NCBI RefSeq assembly: GCF_964340395.1
Contig: NC_135558.1
Coordinates: 10,001 to 74,000, forward strand
DNA length: 64,000 nt
Reading direction: 5' to 3'
From: Glandiceps talaboti
Taxonomy: Eukaryota > Hemichordata > Enteropneusta > Spengelidae
Of the stretch, positions 25,101-38,300 are shown one piece after another. The notes below the pieces were generated by a model, which was not told where the DNA came from, made no database searches, and saw only the letters and a list, made by a program, of their open reading frames with translations. Every line of letters starts with the position of its first letter. Within the stretch, counting starts at the first letter, position 1. The position numbers were made by a program, and so were the translations under genes.

Positions 25101-28100
25101 TAACTTTGTCAGTATAATGTGTAGGGCCAACACCATATTGTCAAATATGATCATAACTTTGTCAGTATAATGTGTAGGGCCTACACCATATTGTCAAATA
25201 TGAGCATAACTTTGGCAGTATAATGTGTAGGGCCTACACCATATTGTCAAATATGAGCATCCTTTTAAGACCTTGACATTTGACATTGAAAGTCCTCGTC
25301 ATTGTCAAATAGCCAAATTTTGGTAATCTTCATAGCTTTTTGAATCAAGCATTCCAAGTGACGATGACATTTAATCATGAAATTGTGTTGACTGTGAGGC
25401 ATACACACATCACTTAATTTCACGACCTTGACCTGTATAGCAAAATGATGGCCATAATTGTGATGAAACAGCACATTTTGATTGTTATCACCAAATGTTT
25501 GATACATATGGATACCAGTGTCTACCCTTACATTATCAGTGATGAGCTTTCTGAGACATTGACCATGACCTTAACAAACAATTTCAAGGTGAAGAAGTTG
25601 AATATACAAATTAATTAATTAACAGCTATAAATAACTTCACATTTTAATTAAGGATGTTACACTGTTAGTCAATCTGATTAAAATCTGATGTGGTAAAAG
25701 CGGCTAGATGCCCTTATTTACTTCTATATGTACATCATTTTGTGTCGTTTGTTTTGTTTCAAATGATCGCTGCCATCCCACATCTGAACCTGTGTAATAG
25801 ACAATCACGTTTGAATCTCGCGCTTTCGATTGGCCAATCAGTAGGAGTGTTACATTGGCAGCTGCACACACTAGAGAAATTGAAGTGTGCTGATTGGTTG
25901 TGAAAACCTTACAATATTGTCAACGTTCAATGGGATTGTCTATTACACAGGTTCAGATGTGGGAAGGCGGTGATCACTCCGACAAAACAAACAACACAAA
26001 ATGATGGAAATAGAGGTAAATAAAGGTATCTAGCCACTTTCACCACATCAGATTTTAATCAGACTGACTGTTAGTGAAGTTTTCTGAAACTAACAAACAA
26101 CTGATTTCTGTAAACACTGCTACAGTAACTTTGAAAATAATTCATTGTCAACTCTGTTTTCACCTCTAGAAATGTGGCAAGCTAACATCAATGGAACAAC
26201 ATCAAGTAGGACATCAGCAGTCACCTACTGTACTACAGGTATTTACAGATCATGTATTGTGTATTGAGTATGCAACTAAACACTATCTTTTATGTACCTT
26301 GCATTAAATACAGTAACTTTGTTTCCAGAAAAACTATTCATTTGTGTTGAGACATCTTGAACCATGTTTTACCATCAATATATTCACTATATAGAGCATT
26401 TACTTCTTGAGTTGGTACAAATGTTGCTGACAGTATCAGTGATGACCGATGCATTAACTCTGTACAAATAACATCAATCCTCTTATAGGGGTAAAACTGT
26501 CCCACAGGGTGATAACACAAAAAGATGAGATAATTAGAGCTACTGGGGTGTAACTTGTCAGGAAACTTTTACAGAGAAAAGTATATATTTTGAAGCATTT
26601 CCCATCTTCCAATTTTTGTTGTCCTATAGTGGGTTGCATACATTTTGAAGTAATAACAAATGTACTGTAATTATGTCAATTATGTCCCAAATATGTGTTA
26701 ATGTATTCAAACAGGACAAGCTATACATGTACATTATTATGGATGTCAGTGTCTAAATCATGTACACGGATGTACGTATGTGTTCTTATAGGACAAGCTG
26801 TACATTATTGTTGATACCAATGTCTTAATCAGTCATTTGAAGTTCCTTGATGAATTCAAAGACCATTCTTTTAAAGGTAGGTTGTTAAATTTGGATACAC
26901 TAGTGGGTGATATTTGACTGGCAGTAAACATGTATTATTATTCTAGGTTATTTGCTTCAGAACCCAAGTACATAACCATGGTGGTTAGGGGAGCCATACA
27001 AACAAGTCCTCAAACTTGAGTCGTATGGCAGCAAGAAAGGCACATTAGCAAGGAAAGACATATGACCACAGGATTTAGGGAGAGCATTACAAATGACTCC
27101 ACAGATTTGTACACAATTGTACATGAGCCTACAAACTCATATGCTGGAAACAAGTAATTATACAGTGCTAAGATCACAATATTGATTTGCAGAATGGTCA
27201 TTATAGCATACATAAAGGGCTAATTTTCAATCTTGGGTCAGTGCCTTGATGCTTCCCAAAGTGTATCAAAAAAAAACAATTATGGGCACATTCCCCAAAA
27301 CACAGCTATTTTCAGGTGACAGATTTCTTTCCTGTATCTTCGTAATACCATATAGTTTAACATTGGGAGATAAAAAAATCTGTAATAATACGCTCTAAAA
27401 TGACAGTTTCATAGGACACTGTATGAGCTCTGTGAGAGTGTTTAAAGTCATCTAGCATAGTGAGTGCCATCTTAATCTGACCCCTTTTTATAAACTACTC
27501 AGTGTGCCAGCGCCATAACACATGATCTGATCAGTGAAGTCTATAGTTCTATGATAAATTATGTATTGAAGTATATCTTGTTTTACCCTTGTCAGGATGT
27601 GGAAAACCAGTTCTTGTCATACCATGGGTTGTCATGCAGGAATTGGATTCACTCAAGGTAATCCAGGATTTTCAAATCATTTTACCGTAAAGTAGCATTC
27701 TGCAATAAACCACCCCCTGGGTATGGTATAGGTAGCCCTAGGTTTTGACCATTTGATCATTGATGACATATACACATGAGCATAAGCGAATGCATATATG
27801 ATTACTGGAATGATTACTGGAATCTTCAGGGAAATGAATAAGCCCGTAACCACTGGTAGCCAGTTCGAATAAATATTTTTCACGACAACACGCTGACGTC
27901 TGTTGGATAAAAAGTTATTGATTTTAACAGAGACCCTCCAAATCCATATTTGTATAGTTTAAGCATAAGCCTTCTATGGGCACTGTATCTAAGGCCTTTT
28001 GGAAATCAAAATAAATTACATCTACTTGAGCCCCATTGTCTATAGCCAAAGACCAGTCTTCTAATACCAACAAGTTCAACAACAGCTGTAGAACTGTACC

Positions 28101-31100
28101 ACAATCGAAGATACATGAAATATTGGCCTCTTTCCAAGCACTTGGGACTTCTCCACTTCTAATCCACTTCTGGAAAATCATGAACAAAGGTTCACAAATT
28201 TCATTAACAACTTCCCTTAGAAATCTTGGGTGAAAATCGTCAGGACCAGCTGATTTGGACATATCTAATGCCAACAGGTGGTTTTGTACATCTTCCACAG
28301 TAAATAGAGTCAACTGGTCAAAAGCAAGAGGTATACCATATTATACCAGTATATTGAAATTTGCAACAAAACTTTTCAAAATCGTAAAACAAACTGTACT
28401 TCAGAATGAGAAATGAAGGGAAGTGTAGGTATAGATTGGCCCAAAGACAAAGTCACCTAATTTACAAATAAACAATAAATAGTTTAATACTGTGCAGCAT
28501 ATATATAATGTAGTTTTGCCTTTTACAGTGGCAAGTTCATTTGTGAATGGTCTGAAGTTAGATTTGTTTTGTGATGGATTTATGTACATGATCTGCCTCA
28601 CTGTGTCTGCATTTTTTGAGCCAAGAACAATGCTGTAGGCTTATGCTGAGCCACTCTAAGGTGATGGTTTTGAGTAAACATTGGACAATTCTAGGGCTTC
28701 GGTTATCTTATTCATTTCCTCCAGCTTGGGAAAATATTAGCATTCAACATGGATGACTTAGTGTTGTGTAGGCAATTGATGGTATGGATGTGGCAGTCAT
28801 GATGGCTGTAGACAACAGTGATCAAAAGATGAGAATAATATTCTCATTCAGGGCCACTTAGAGTTGCACTAACTGTGCATATATCATTATTTTAGTTTGA
28901 TGTCTTGACGAATCAGATCTCTCAATTTGCACCATCAATATACGGGTATAATATGATCATGTTTTTATCACCGAGCTCAATTTTGTAAAAGTCTTTGAAA
29001 TGGAGCTTTAATTTTCATTTCCCAATTCTGTTTAAAGATCAAGAAGGAAACAGAAAAGCAACATGTATTGTTAACATTAGAATTTTTTATTTGATTTGAT
29101 TACTAATTTTCTTCTCATTACAGAATAGAAAGAAAGGTAGAGTGGATATGGTAAGTAAAGACTTAATATTCATTATTATAAATCATAACATATCAAATGA
29201 AAGGTAGAGTGGATATGGTAAGTAATGAATTAATAGTTATTATTATAAATCATATCTTATCAAATGAAAGGTAGAGTGGATATGGTAAGTAAAGACTTAA
29301 TATTCATTATTATAAACCATAACTTATCAAATGAAAGGTAGAGTGGATATGGTAAATAAAGACTTAATATTCATTATTATAAACCATAACTTATCAAATG
29401 AAAGGTAGAGTGGATATGGTAAGTAAAGACTTAATATTCATTATTATAAATCATAACTTATCAAATGAAAGGTAGAGTGGATATGGTAAGTAATGACTTA
29501 ATAGTCAAATCATAACTTATCAAATGAAAGGTAGAGTGGATATGGTAAGTAAAGACTTAATAGTCAAATCATAATTTATCAAATGAAAGGTAGAGTGGAT
29601 ATGGTAAGTAATGACTTAATAGTCAAATCATAACTTATCAAATGAAAGGTAGAGTGGATATGGTAAGTAAAGACTTAATAGTCAAATCATAACTTATCAA
29701 ATGAAAGGTAGAGTGGATATGGTAAGTAAAGACTTAATATTCATTATTATAAATCATATCTTATCAAATGAAAGGTAGAGTGGATATGGTAAGTAATGAC
29801 TTACTAGTTATTATTATAAGTATGCAAATATACCTAACAACATGACTATGCCCATAGCAACAGCCAATGATCGCATATATTGCAAAGACAACAACAGGGT
29901 TAGATAGGCAACTGGATAGTCATTCAGCAAATGAACACCTATACCTAGCATGGATCAGCATGTTGATATTTACATTTTTAAAAACTGTACAGTTGTGCTA
30001 CAATGCCATTTGCACTATTTTTTTAAGTTTTGTAAAGGAAAATGTCTTCTACTATAAGGTCGTGAGACATTGTATAGTAATGGTGGTTTATATTAAACCA
30101 ACAAAACAACAAGTTAAAATTGATTTAGAAATATAACACCAGATTTTCAAATCATCACTTTATTACATGGCATCTTGTAGGGAAAAGATGTTTTCAAAGA
30201 GGACGTAAACAATAAACAAAAACAAGTATTTGTATACAAATATGGCTAATTTCAAGCACCTGTGTGTATATCTCTCTCCTGGGTAAATTCATTTGCCAAC
30301 AAATCCTACAGTTTCAGCAATATGCGGACAATAACAAACAATACCTCAAAAACTGATGATCTTCCCATGCTGCAAATTCAAAACACTGCCTGATCTAGTA
30401 GACAATGTCACAAATGGGTCATATTGTTTCATATGATTAGTATTGCGATTAAGAGGTACATCATGTATAATACCTATAGAATTTTGAATTCCAACAATGT
30501 GTGGACCAAAAATCTATGGTTTTGCAGTCATGGGAGGCATTCAGTTGAAATCTGGTTTTGGATTAGATTTGAAATAGTTCAGTCATGACCCAAATTACCT
30601 TTTTTTTTGCATCAGTGATGATACTGAGTACACTGGCTTGATACCATATTTAAAGAAATTTGGTACAGACCGAAATTTATTTGTTTGTCAACCAACTTGT
30701 AGATTTGTGGTGATACTAGTGTTGTTTGTACTTCCTATGTAGCAAATACAGATTCATATTTGTACATAATTATTTTCACTTTTCAATTTACAGACAGTTG
30801 ATATAAGCCAGAAAGCCAGACAAGCTGTCACATTTCTACATAGTTGTTTGCAGAATGGACATCCCAGGATCAAAGGACAGTCTATGATGGAGGTAACATA
30901 TATTTGTTTTTAAGTGTTTACAAGTGCAACAGCCTATATTGTATATGCAATAAATCAGAAGAAGCTATTGTCTATAAGCCACTCTCTGGAATGTCATTCC
31001 CCCCCCCCCTCCCTCTCTCTCCCTCTCTCTCTCTCAGAGGTAATTTCAACCAAATAGACACAAAAATGAGATAATATTGAATGTCACTAAATTTGTTCCT

Positions 31101-34100
31101 CAACATTATCATATTTGACTGAATGACAGTCACATTTGTAGTAATTTATCAATTAATAGCATAAATCATGCCATTATCCTATGCTGACATTAAACTGATA
31201 ACACTTGTTAAAACTGTCGACAGAAAATATCATTATGTTACATTAAACATTTCTATTGTTCATGATAAACAATCATACAATTGCATTCACATAATGGAAT
31301 ATGGTGAAAATCACTGCAAGTTTTAATGAGACACTGAATTTGTACATGTATATGTTACAGGCATCAGTTAAAGTGAAATCCCTAAAGACAGAATCAAATG
31401 ATGACAGAGTATTGCAGTGTTGTTTACAGTATCAAGAAAAAGGTAAGGGAAAAAAAGAGGGATTCAGTTTTTGCTTCAAAAGTAAAACAAATTTATAAAC
31501 TTTTACTCAAGTGAATTAAAAATATATTATTACGCATTTACTAATTATATCTTATTTAAAGTAGACTTGGTCGTACTAGTATTTTCTTAACATCGTTTCG
31601 TGCCTTCTACAGCCTTAAAAATAATCTTGTGTTAGTATTGTTGGTGGCACGTGTCAAAAGGTGGTTATATATTTTTAGGCCCCACCAGACATCGCCCAGA
31701 GGCGGCCTATATGTTGGCTTCTGGCCATGCGTGCAGGCATACGTGCATGTGTGTGTTCACCCACATATCTCTGGCATGCACTAACTGATTCTGGGCTGGC
31801 TATGTCTTTGATTGAATGCTTGTTATACTTTTATATTGCTGTGTATATCATAAGTCAGTTAAAGTTACAGTGAGTGTTACTATGTTGCAGTATAATAATA
31901 ATATATCAAGTTATATATCAAAACCATCTTTTGACAGAGGAGAGCACATCATAACATACAAACTTGTAAATGTTATTTGCATTTTTGTTGTCCATGTTTT
32001 TTGTAGTGCCAGGTACAACAGTGGTACTGTTCAGTGGTGACAAAAATCTGTGCAATAAAGCTATTGTTTCAAATGTACCAGCTTTAACAAAAGAGGTGAG
32101 CACCATTGTCAGAGGATTCTTATAGAGTCGATATAATTAGTTGTCTTTTATAAGAGAGCTTAGAATAATTATTTTCAAGACTTAATGTTTTGTGATGTTT
32201 ACTCATTGCTTATCAATCTACTCCTCAGTGTTGAAAACAACCAGTGGTGGAGGATATTGAGGAATTTCAGTAACAGAATTCTACCTAAGTGTTGCTCATG
32301 CAGTCTTATCAATGACTTATTTTTCTCTGTAATTAAGTTCTCCCTGTAATATTGGCAAACTATTTCACTCCGGGCCAGACTCTTGCATTTCATTTACAGA
32401 CCATGGAGCTCTGGTCTTCCCTTATGCTTCCATGTTCAGACCATAGACCCTCCACCAACATCAGACAGTTCTTGAGTGCTAAACTTTGCTTCAGTTTGCA
32501 AATTGAAATAACATGCCTCTCTTTTGAAGTGTGTTCAGGGCAGAGCCAATCAAATGACCAAATTGACTGGAGACCATATGGAACCATTCTTTGATATTAC
32601 AATGTTACACAATGAATATAACATACAGTTCACAGATGTTATCCTGTTTTAACCAATTGTGATAAGCCAGTGAAAATGTTAATGCTTCACATATACAAAG
32701 CTTTGTCCGTCTCCCAACATTTGCTGAAAAGACACTGACCTTGGAAAGATTCAGTATTGTTCAGCAGCTAATGAGCCAGGTATAAGCCATGGCCTGGTCA
32801 CAGCCAAAGTCAAATGTATATATACTGCAACAAATCCTAAAAATGCCACATAAAACAGTCAACTGTGTAACTCTGCTAATATTTTTGTAATTTAGTATGT
32901 TCATTTAGAGAAAACTAGGCACACAACTCCCATTTAGTATTATAGGTACATCTTCGATACAATATAAGTGGCTGCAAAATTCTGAAGTGGCTACAATGCA
33001 ATGTTACAGTATCATCCAATTGATAAACAAAGAGCAAACATCATTACAAATATCCACACACACACACGCACATACACACACACACAACACACACGTGCAC
33101 ACACGTGCATGAATGCACTACACCTATTAGTACGAATTAAACTATAGTCTCAAGTTTCAATCATTGCAATGAAGCAGTGTGCTTGCAATGTAAATGTTTG
33201 GGGCACTGACTTGGCTCAGTACAATATAGTAATTGGTGATAAATCTAAATTTAACATTGTTCCAGTCAACAAAAACATTCAAAACTTTAATTGCGATTAG
33301 TTGTACATTATGTGATATTTGCAGTACATTTTTGTTGGAGTTCCAGCTATCTAATGTGTACATGTACACATTAATTGGTCTTGCATTTGAACATTACGTG
33401 TTCATGACACCCCAGCCCATTGTTAAAATAAAATATGCCAATTTATACACATTGATGGGTTTAAGCAAGACTTGTATTATGCATATAGTTTACTGCAACC
33501 TGTTTACTGCACTGTTGAGATATATTGTTAGCTGGTCGTACCTCCTAGCCTTCACTGTTGAGATACATTGTTTGCTGGTCATACCTCCTAGCCTTCACTG
33601 TTGAGATATATTGTTAGCTGGTCATACCTCCTAGCCTTCACTGTTAAGATATATTGTTAGCTGGTCGTACCTCCTAGCCTTCACTGTTGGGATATATTGT
33701 TAGCTGGTTGTACCTCCTAGCCTTCACTGTTGAAATATATTGTTAGCTGGTTGTACCTCCTAGCCTTCACTGTTGAGATAAATTGTTAGCTGGTTGTACC
33801 TCCTAGTCTTCACTGTTGAGATACATTGTTAGCTGGTTGTACCTCCTAGCCTTCACTGTTGAGATACATTGTTAGCTGGTTGTACCTCCTAGCCTTCACT
33901 GTTGAGATATATTGTTAGCTGGTTGTACCTCCTGGTCTTCACTGTTGAGATACATTGTTAGCTGGTTGTACCTCCTAACCTTCACTGTTGAGATACATTG
34001 TTAGCTGGTTGTACCTCCTAGCCTTCACTGTTGAGATACATTGTTAGCTGGTTGTACCTCCTAGCATTCACTGTTGAGATACATTGTTAGCTGGTTGTAC

Positions 34101-35263
34101 CTCCTAGCCTTCACTGTTGAGATACATTGTTAGCTGGTTGTACCTCCTAGCCTTCACTGTTGAGATACATTGTTAGCTGGTTGTACCTCCTAGCATTCAC
34201 TGTTGAGATACATTGTTAGCTGGTTGTACCTCCTAGCCTTCACTGTTGAGATACATTGTTAGCTGGTTGTACCTCCTAGCCTTCACTGTTGAGATACATT
34301 GTTAGCTGGTTGTACCTCCTAGCCTTCACTGTTGAGATACATTGTTAGCTGGTTGTACCTCCTAGCCTTCACTGTTGAGATACATTGTTAGCTGGTTGTA
34401 CCTCCTAGCCTTCACTGTTGAGATACATTGTTAGCTGGTTGTACCTCCTAGCCTTCACTGTTGAGATACATTGTTAGCTGGTTGTACCTCCTAGCATTCA
34501 CTGTTGAGATACATTGTTAGCTGGTTGTACCTCCTAGCCTTCACTGTTGAGATACATTGTTAGCTGGTTGTACCTCCTAGCCTTCACTGTTGAGATACAT
34601 TGCTAGCTGGTTGTATCTCCCAGCCCTCATAATCAACAAGGACTAGGAGATACGGTTAGCTAATGATGTATCTCAACAGTGCAGTAAACAGCAATATACA
34701 TATTACTAGAGAATTTAGAAATTAAGTACATATTGATTTCTTGACTTCAGGGTTTACTCAGGGGTATAAGAGATCTATTTGAGGATGTTTATCCAAATTC
34801 AAGTTCATCTGTTCCACCTCTGCAACCAGTCAGTTATGATGCCCCACCTTTGCCATCAGCTAGTTATACAGCACTACAATCAGCCTGTAACATTGTGCCT
34901 CCACCTGTCAAAATGTCAGTGCCTTCTCAAGTCAGAACTATTGTGGCTCCACAAGTTAAAATTCACACACGAAGACCTGCCAGTGCTGCAATCACTCCTC
35001 CACCTGAAACTGTAGTGACTTCTGCAATTAGCACAGCAGTAACTCCTCCAGTCAAAACTGTAGTGTCTTCTACAGCCAGTACATCAGAAATCAACAAAAG
35101 TGAAAAACTGATGGCAAGAACAAAACAAAAAGAAGTGGTAAGTGATATCAAGTTTGTTAAACTTTATCGTTTAATAATAATAATTATTATTATTAAGATC
35201 ACAGATTGGTTGAGTACTTTCAGCATAACTGACATGAGGCGGCTGTAGCCCATGATACTATAA

Positions 35264-35305
<42 letters not shown>

Positions 35306-38300
35306 ATGTGTTAAGTGTGGGTGTTTATGTGATAAGTGCAATGTGATACAACAAACAAAAATTATGGCTGTTCATGAAAAAATAACCTTGCATATCTGCA
35401 GGGCTGTCGACCAATGGGAATGCAAGATTGGTGACCGGTAACATATAACTTTGGTTATCTAGGATGGGATTGTGCAGAGCAAAGCAATGTTTCTGCAAAG
35501 TTCAAGAAAGATTGGCATTTTGCAAGAATGTATCTTACAAATTATGAAAACTTGGGAATGCAATTGGGGCATTGACAACTTTATTAATATTTTCTTAAGG
35601 ACAAAGTATTATACATGTATAAATTGACAGACATGTATATCACAATTCAAATCAACCAGCCACTGAACAGCATGTTGCTGGTTTCACATACCATGTCATT
35701 TCCTAGTGCCTTCCAGTCAGCTGACAACCACATAGCAATCACATAACAGCAGTTGCGTCAACTGACAGCAGTTGCTGGTTTCACATACCATGTCATTTCC
35801 TAGTGCCTTCCAGTCAGCTGACAACCACATAGCAATCACATAACAGCAGTTGCTAGTTTTACATACCATGTCATTTCCTAGTGCCTTCCAGTCAGCTGAC
35901 AACCACATATCATTCACATGATAGCAGGTGCTGGTTTTACATACCATGTCATTTCCTAGTGCCTTCTGGTCAGTTGACACACAGCAGTTGCAGGTTTCAC
36001 ACACCATAGTGCTGTTCAGTTAGCCAACAGCCTTATCAGTCACAAGACGCTAAAGGTCACTATTTTCTCACTTCTCATTTGCGTTTTCTTCTTTTCCCCA
36101 AGATGTACATACATTAGTTAATATTATTTTTGTTGTTTTCAATACTATTTTAGGCTGATGACATTCTGTGCAGGTTCAAGACAGTACTAAGGGATTCTTT
36201 GTCTGTTGTCTTGGAAACAGAAATGAAGATTATTTATAAAGATTTATGGTAAGTGGAACATCAACCGGGTCTTTTCTATACAGAATACTGTATGAAATTA
36301 TTAGTCCGGGGACTATTAGAATGGGTTCCAACTGTCCATCCATCCATCCGTTATTTGTCATTTCTTAGACAAGAAATATCCAATTTCATTTGACTTTGCA
36401 CAAAGGTGACATATTTTATGGAACATGTGCACATCCCTTTGTTTTGCAACATATGTAAGTTTGAGTGAATGGCAACCATATTGTATTTAAAAATCCATTT
36501 TACTGCAAAACTCAAAAACTATAAAAACATGGAGACTCCATTCAATTGTGTATCCAAATATAATCGGATACAGACCATCTTTTCAGATGCTGATCTGTGA
36601 CCTTGATCTTTGGGGTCAGTTACCAAAATTAAGGTATTTCTTGCATATTACAGATACTTTGTAGTATTTAAATAATATAAATTTCTATTATTAAAATCAT
36701 GTACCCATGTAATATAGGAGAAGAGAAATCTATTCTTATGGGGCTCGTAAGTTTTCACTGAATGGTAGCCATACATGTATATGTAGTGAAAAACAAGACT
36801 TCATGCTTGATATACTCAAAAACTGAACTAGAGACTTTATTCAAGTGTATATTATAACCAAATATTGTCAGGTGTAAGCTTTCTTGTAAGACCTTGACTG
36901 TTGACTTTGACCTAGTCCATCATGGTCACTTATCAAAATAAAGTTAAGTCTTGCTTATGCAGATACTTGGTTGTATTTAAGTGTTACCAATATTATGTAA
37001 AATCTTGTACACAGGTAATGAAGAACAAGGGAGATACACACATGCAAACTGGTGCTCAAAACACTTTTTTAAAACTAAATTACAGCCATATTGGGTGTAA
37101 AAATCAACAATTTGTGCAACAGCTCTAGAACCGTAGGACATAGAGACTTTAAGTGCCTATTCCTATAGCATAAAGTGTTATATGTGTAGGTAAAATTTAA
37201 AAAATTGTGTGTTTCCAATAGCCTGACTGACCCTAGTTTAAACCGAAGATCCTAAACATTTGTTTAAATATTTAAGAAAAAAGATAAGAAATTCTTGTCT
37301 TCTTGACCTTCATGCATGTCTGTTTTTTCCCTAGTGATGCCTGTACTATTTCATCAAAGTATCACAGAAGGGGTATGCTGACAGTCATTTTGTTTGGTTT
37401 TGGGTGAAAGCAATATTTTACAAATATGAAGACAATTATAATAAATAAATAAAAAAATAAAAAACATGTAGTTGCTTGATAAACAAATAAGGTCACAAAT
37501 GGTCAAACTAATTTGGAAATTTGTGTGATAGTTGGTAGCTATGTACCTATATTAGGGACGTTCACATTATAAATTATTCAAGGCAATGTTATATGATCAA
37601 TGTCATGCACGTTAGAAATGAAATTCTGTCAATAATTTTCAATAATTGATTAATTAATTAACACAGAATATATGTTTTTCACACTTTTGAAAGGTATGAC
37701 ATTGTGTACAGAAAACCCCCATGGACACTAAGAGATGTCTTGGAATGTTTCAACAAGTAAGTCATTTTGGTAAATAAAGTATTCTAATCAATTCTAATCC
37801 CAGAGGGAAGTAATTCAAAAAGGTTATGTGCTGGATGTGACACATCCATAATGATTTTTGTCAGATAAACGAACATAATACAGTGACTTTATAGTAGAGG
37901 ATAAATCCTGTCCAGTGATTTTGGCAGCAGTTTTGATGATTCTCTCAAAGCTAGTCTTTTCCCATTATGTGGACCTGCCTATACCTAGTTTGAGCTGTGT
38001 TTGAAGTTAGCCTTTCAATAGTTGTATCATCAGCAAACTTGAGGATTTTTACTTATTTGTCATGTGATACACAGTCATGTGATACACAGTCATGTGATAC
38101 ATAGTCATGTGTAAACAGAGAATACAGCAAGAGTCACAAAACACATCTTTGTTGTGCACTGATATTCAATATTATTGATTTATTCCCAAGATTTTAAGGC
38201 CTGTCTAACAAAAAGGTCTAGAACCCACCAACATATTGTGAATGATCGATTTGGGGTGAGTGAAAATAAGTTCAATATCTTTCTCTCTTGTTTTTCACAG

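Noticed and set aside
36922-37128. 68-aa frame in SWT1 intron 12
   Set aside because: Lies within an old interspersed repeat and has no acceptor and donor that keep the SWT1 frame.
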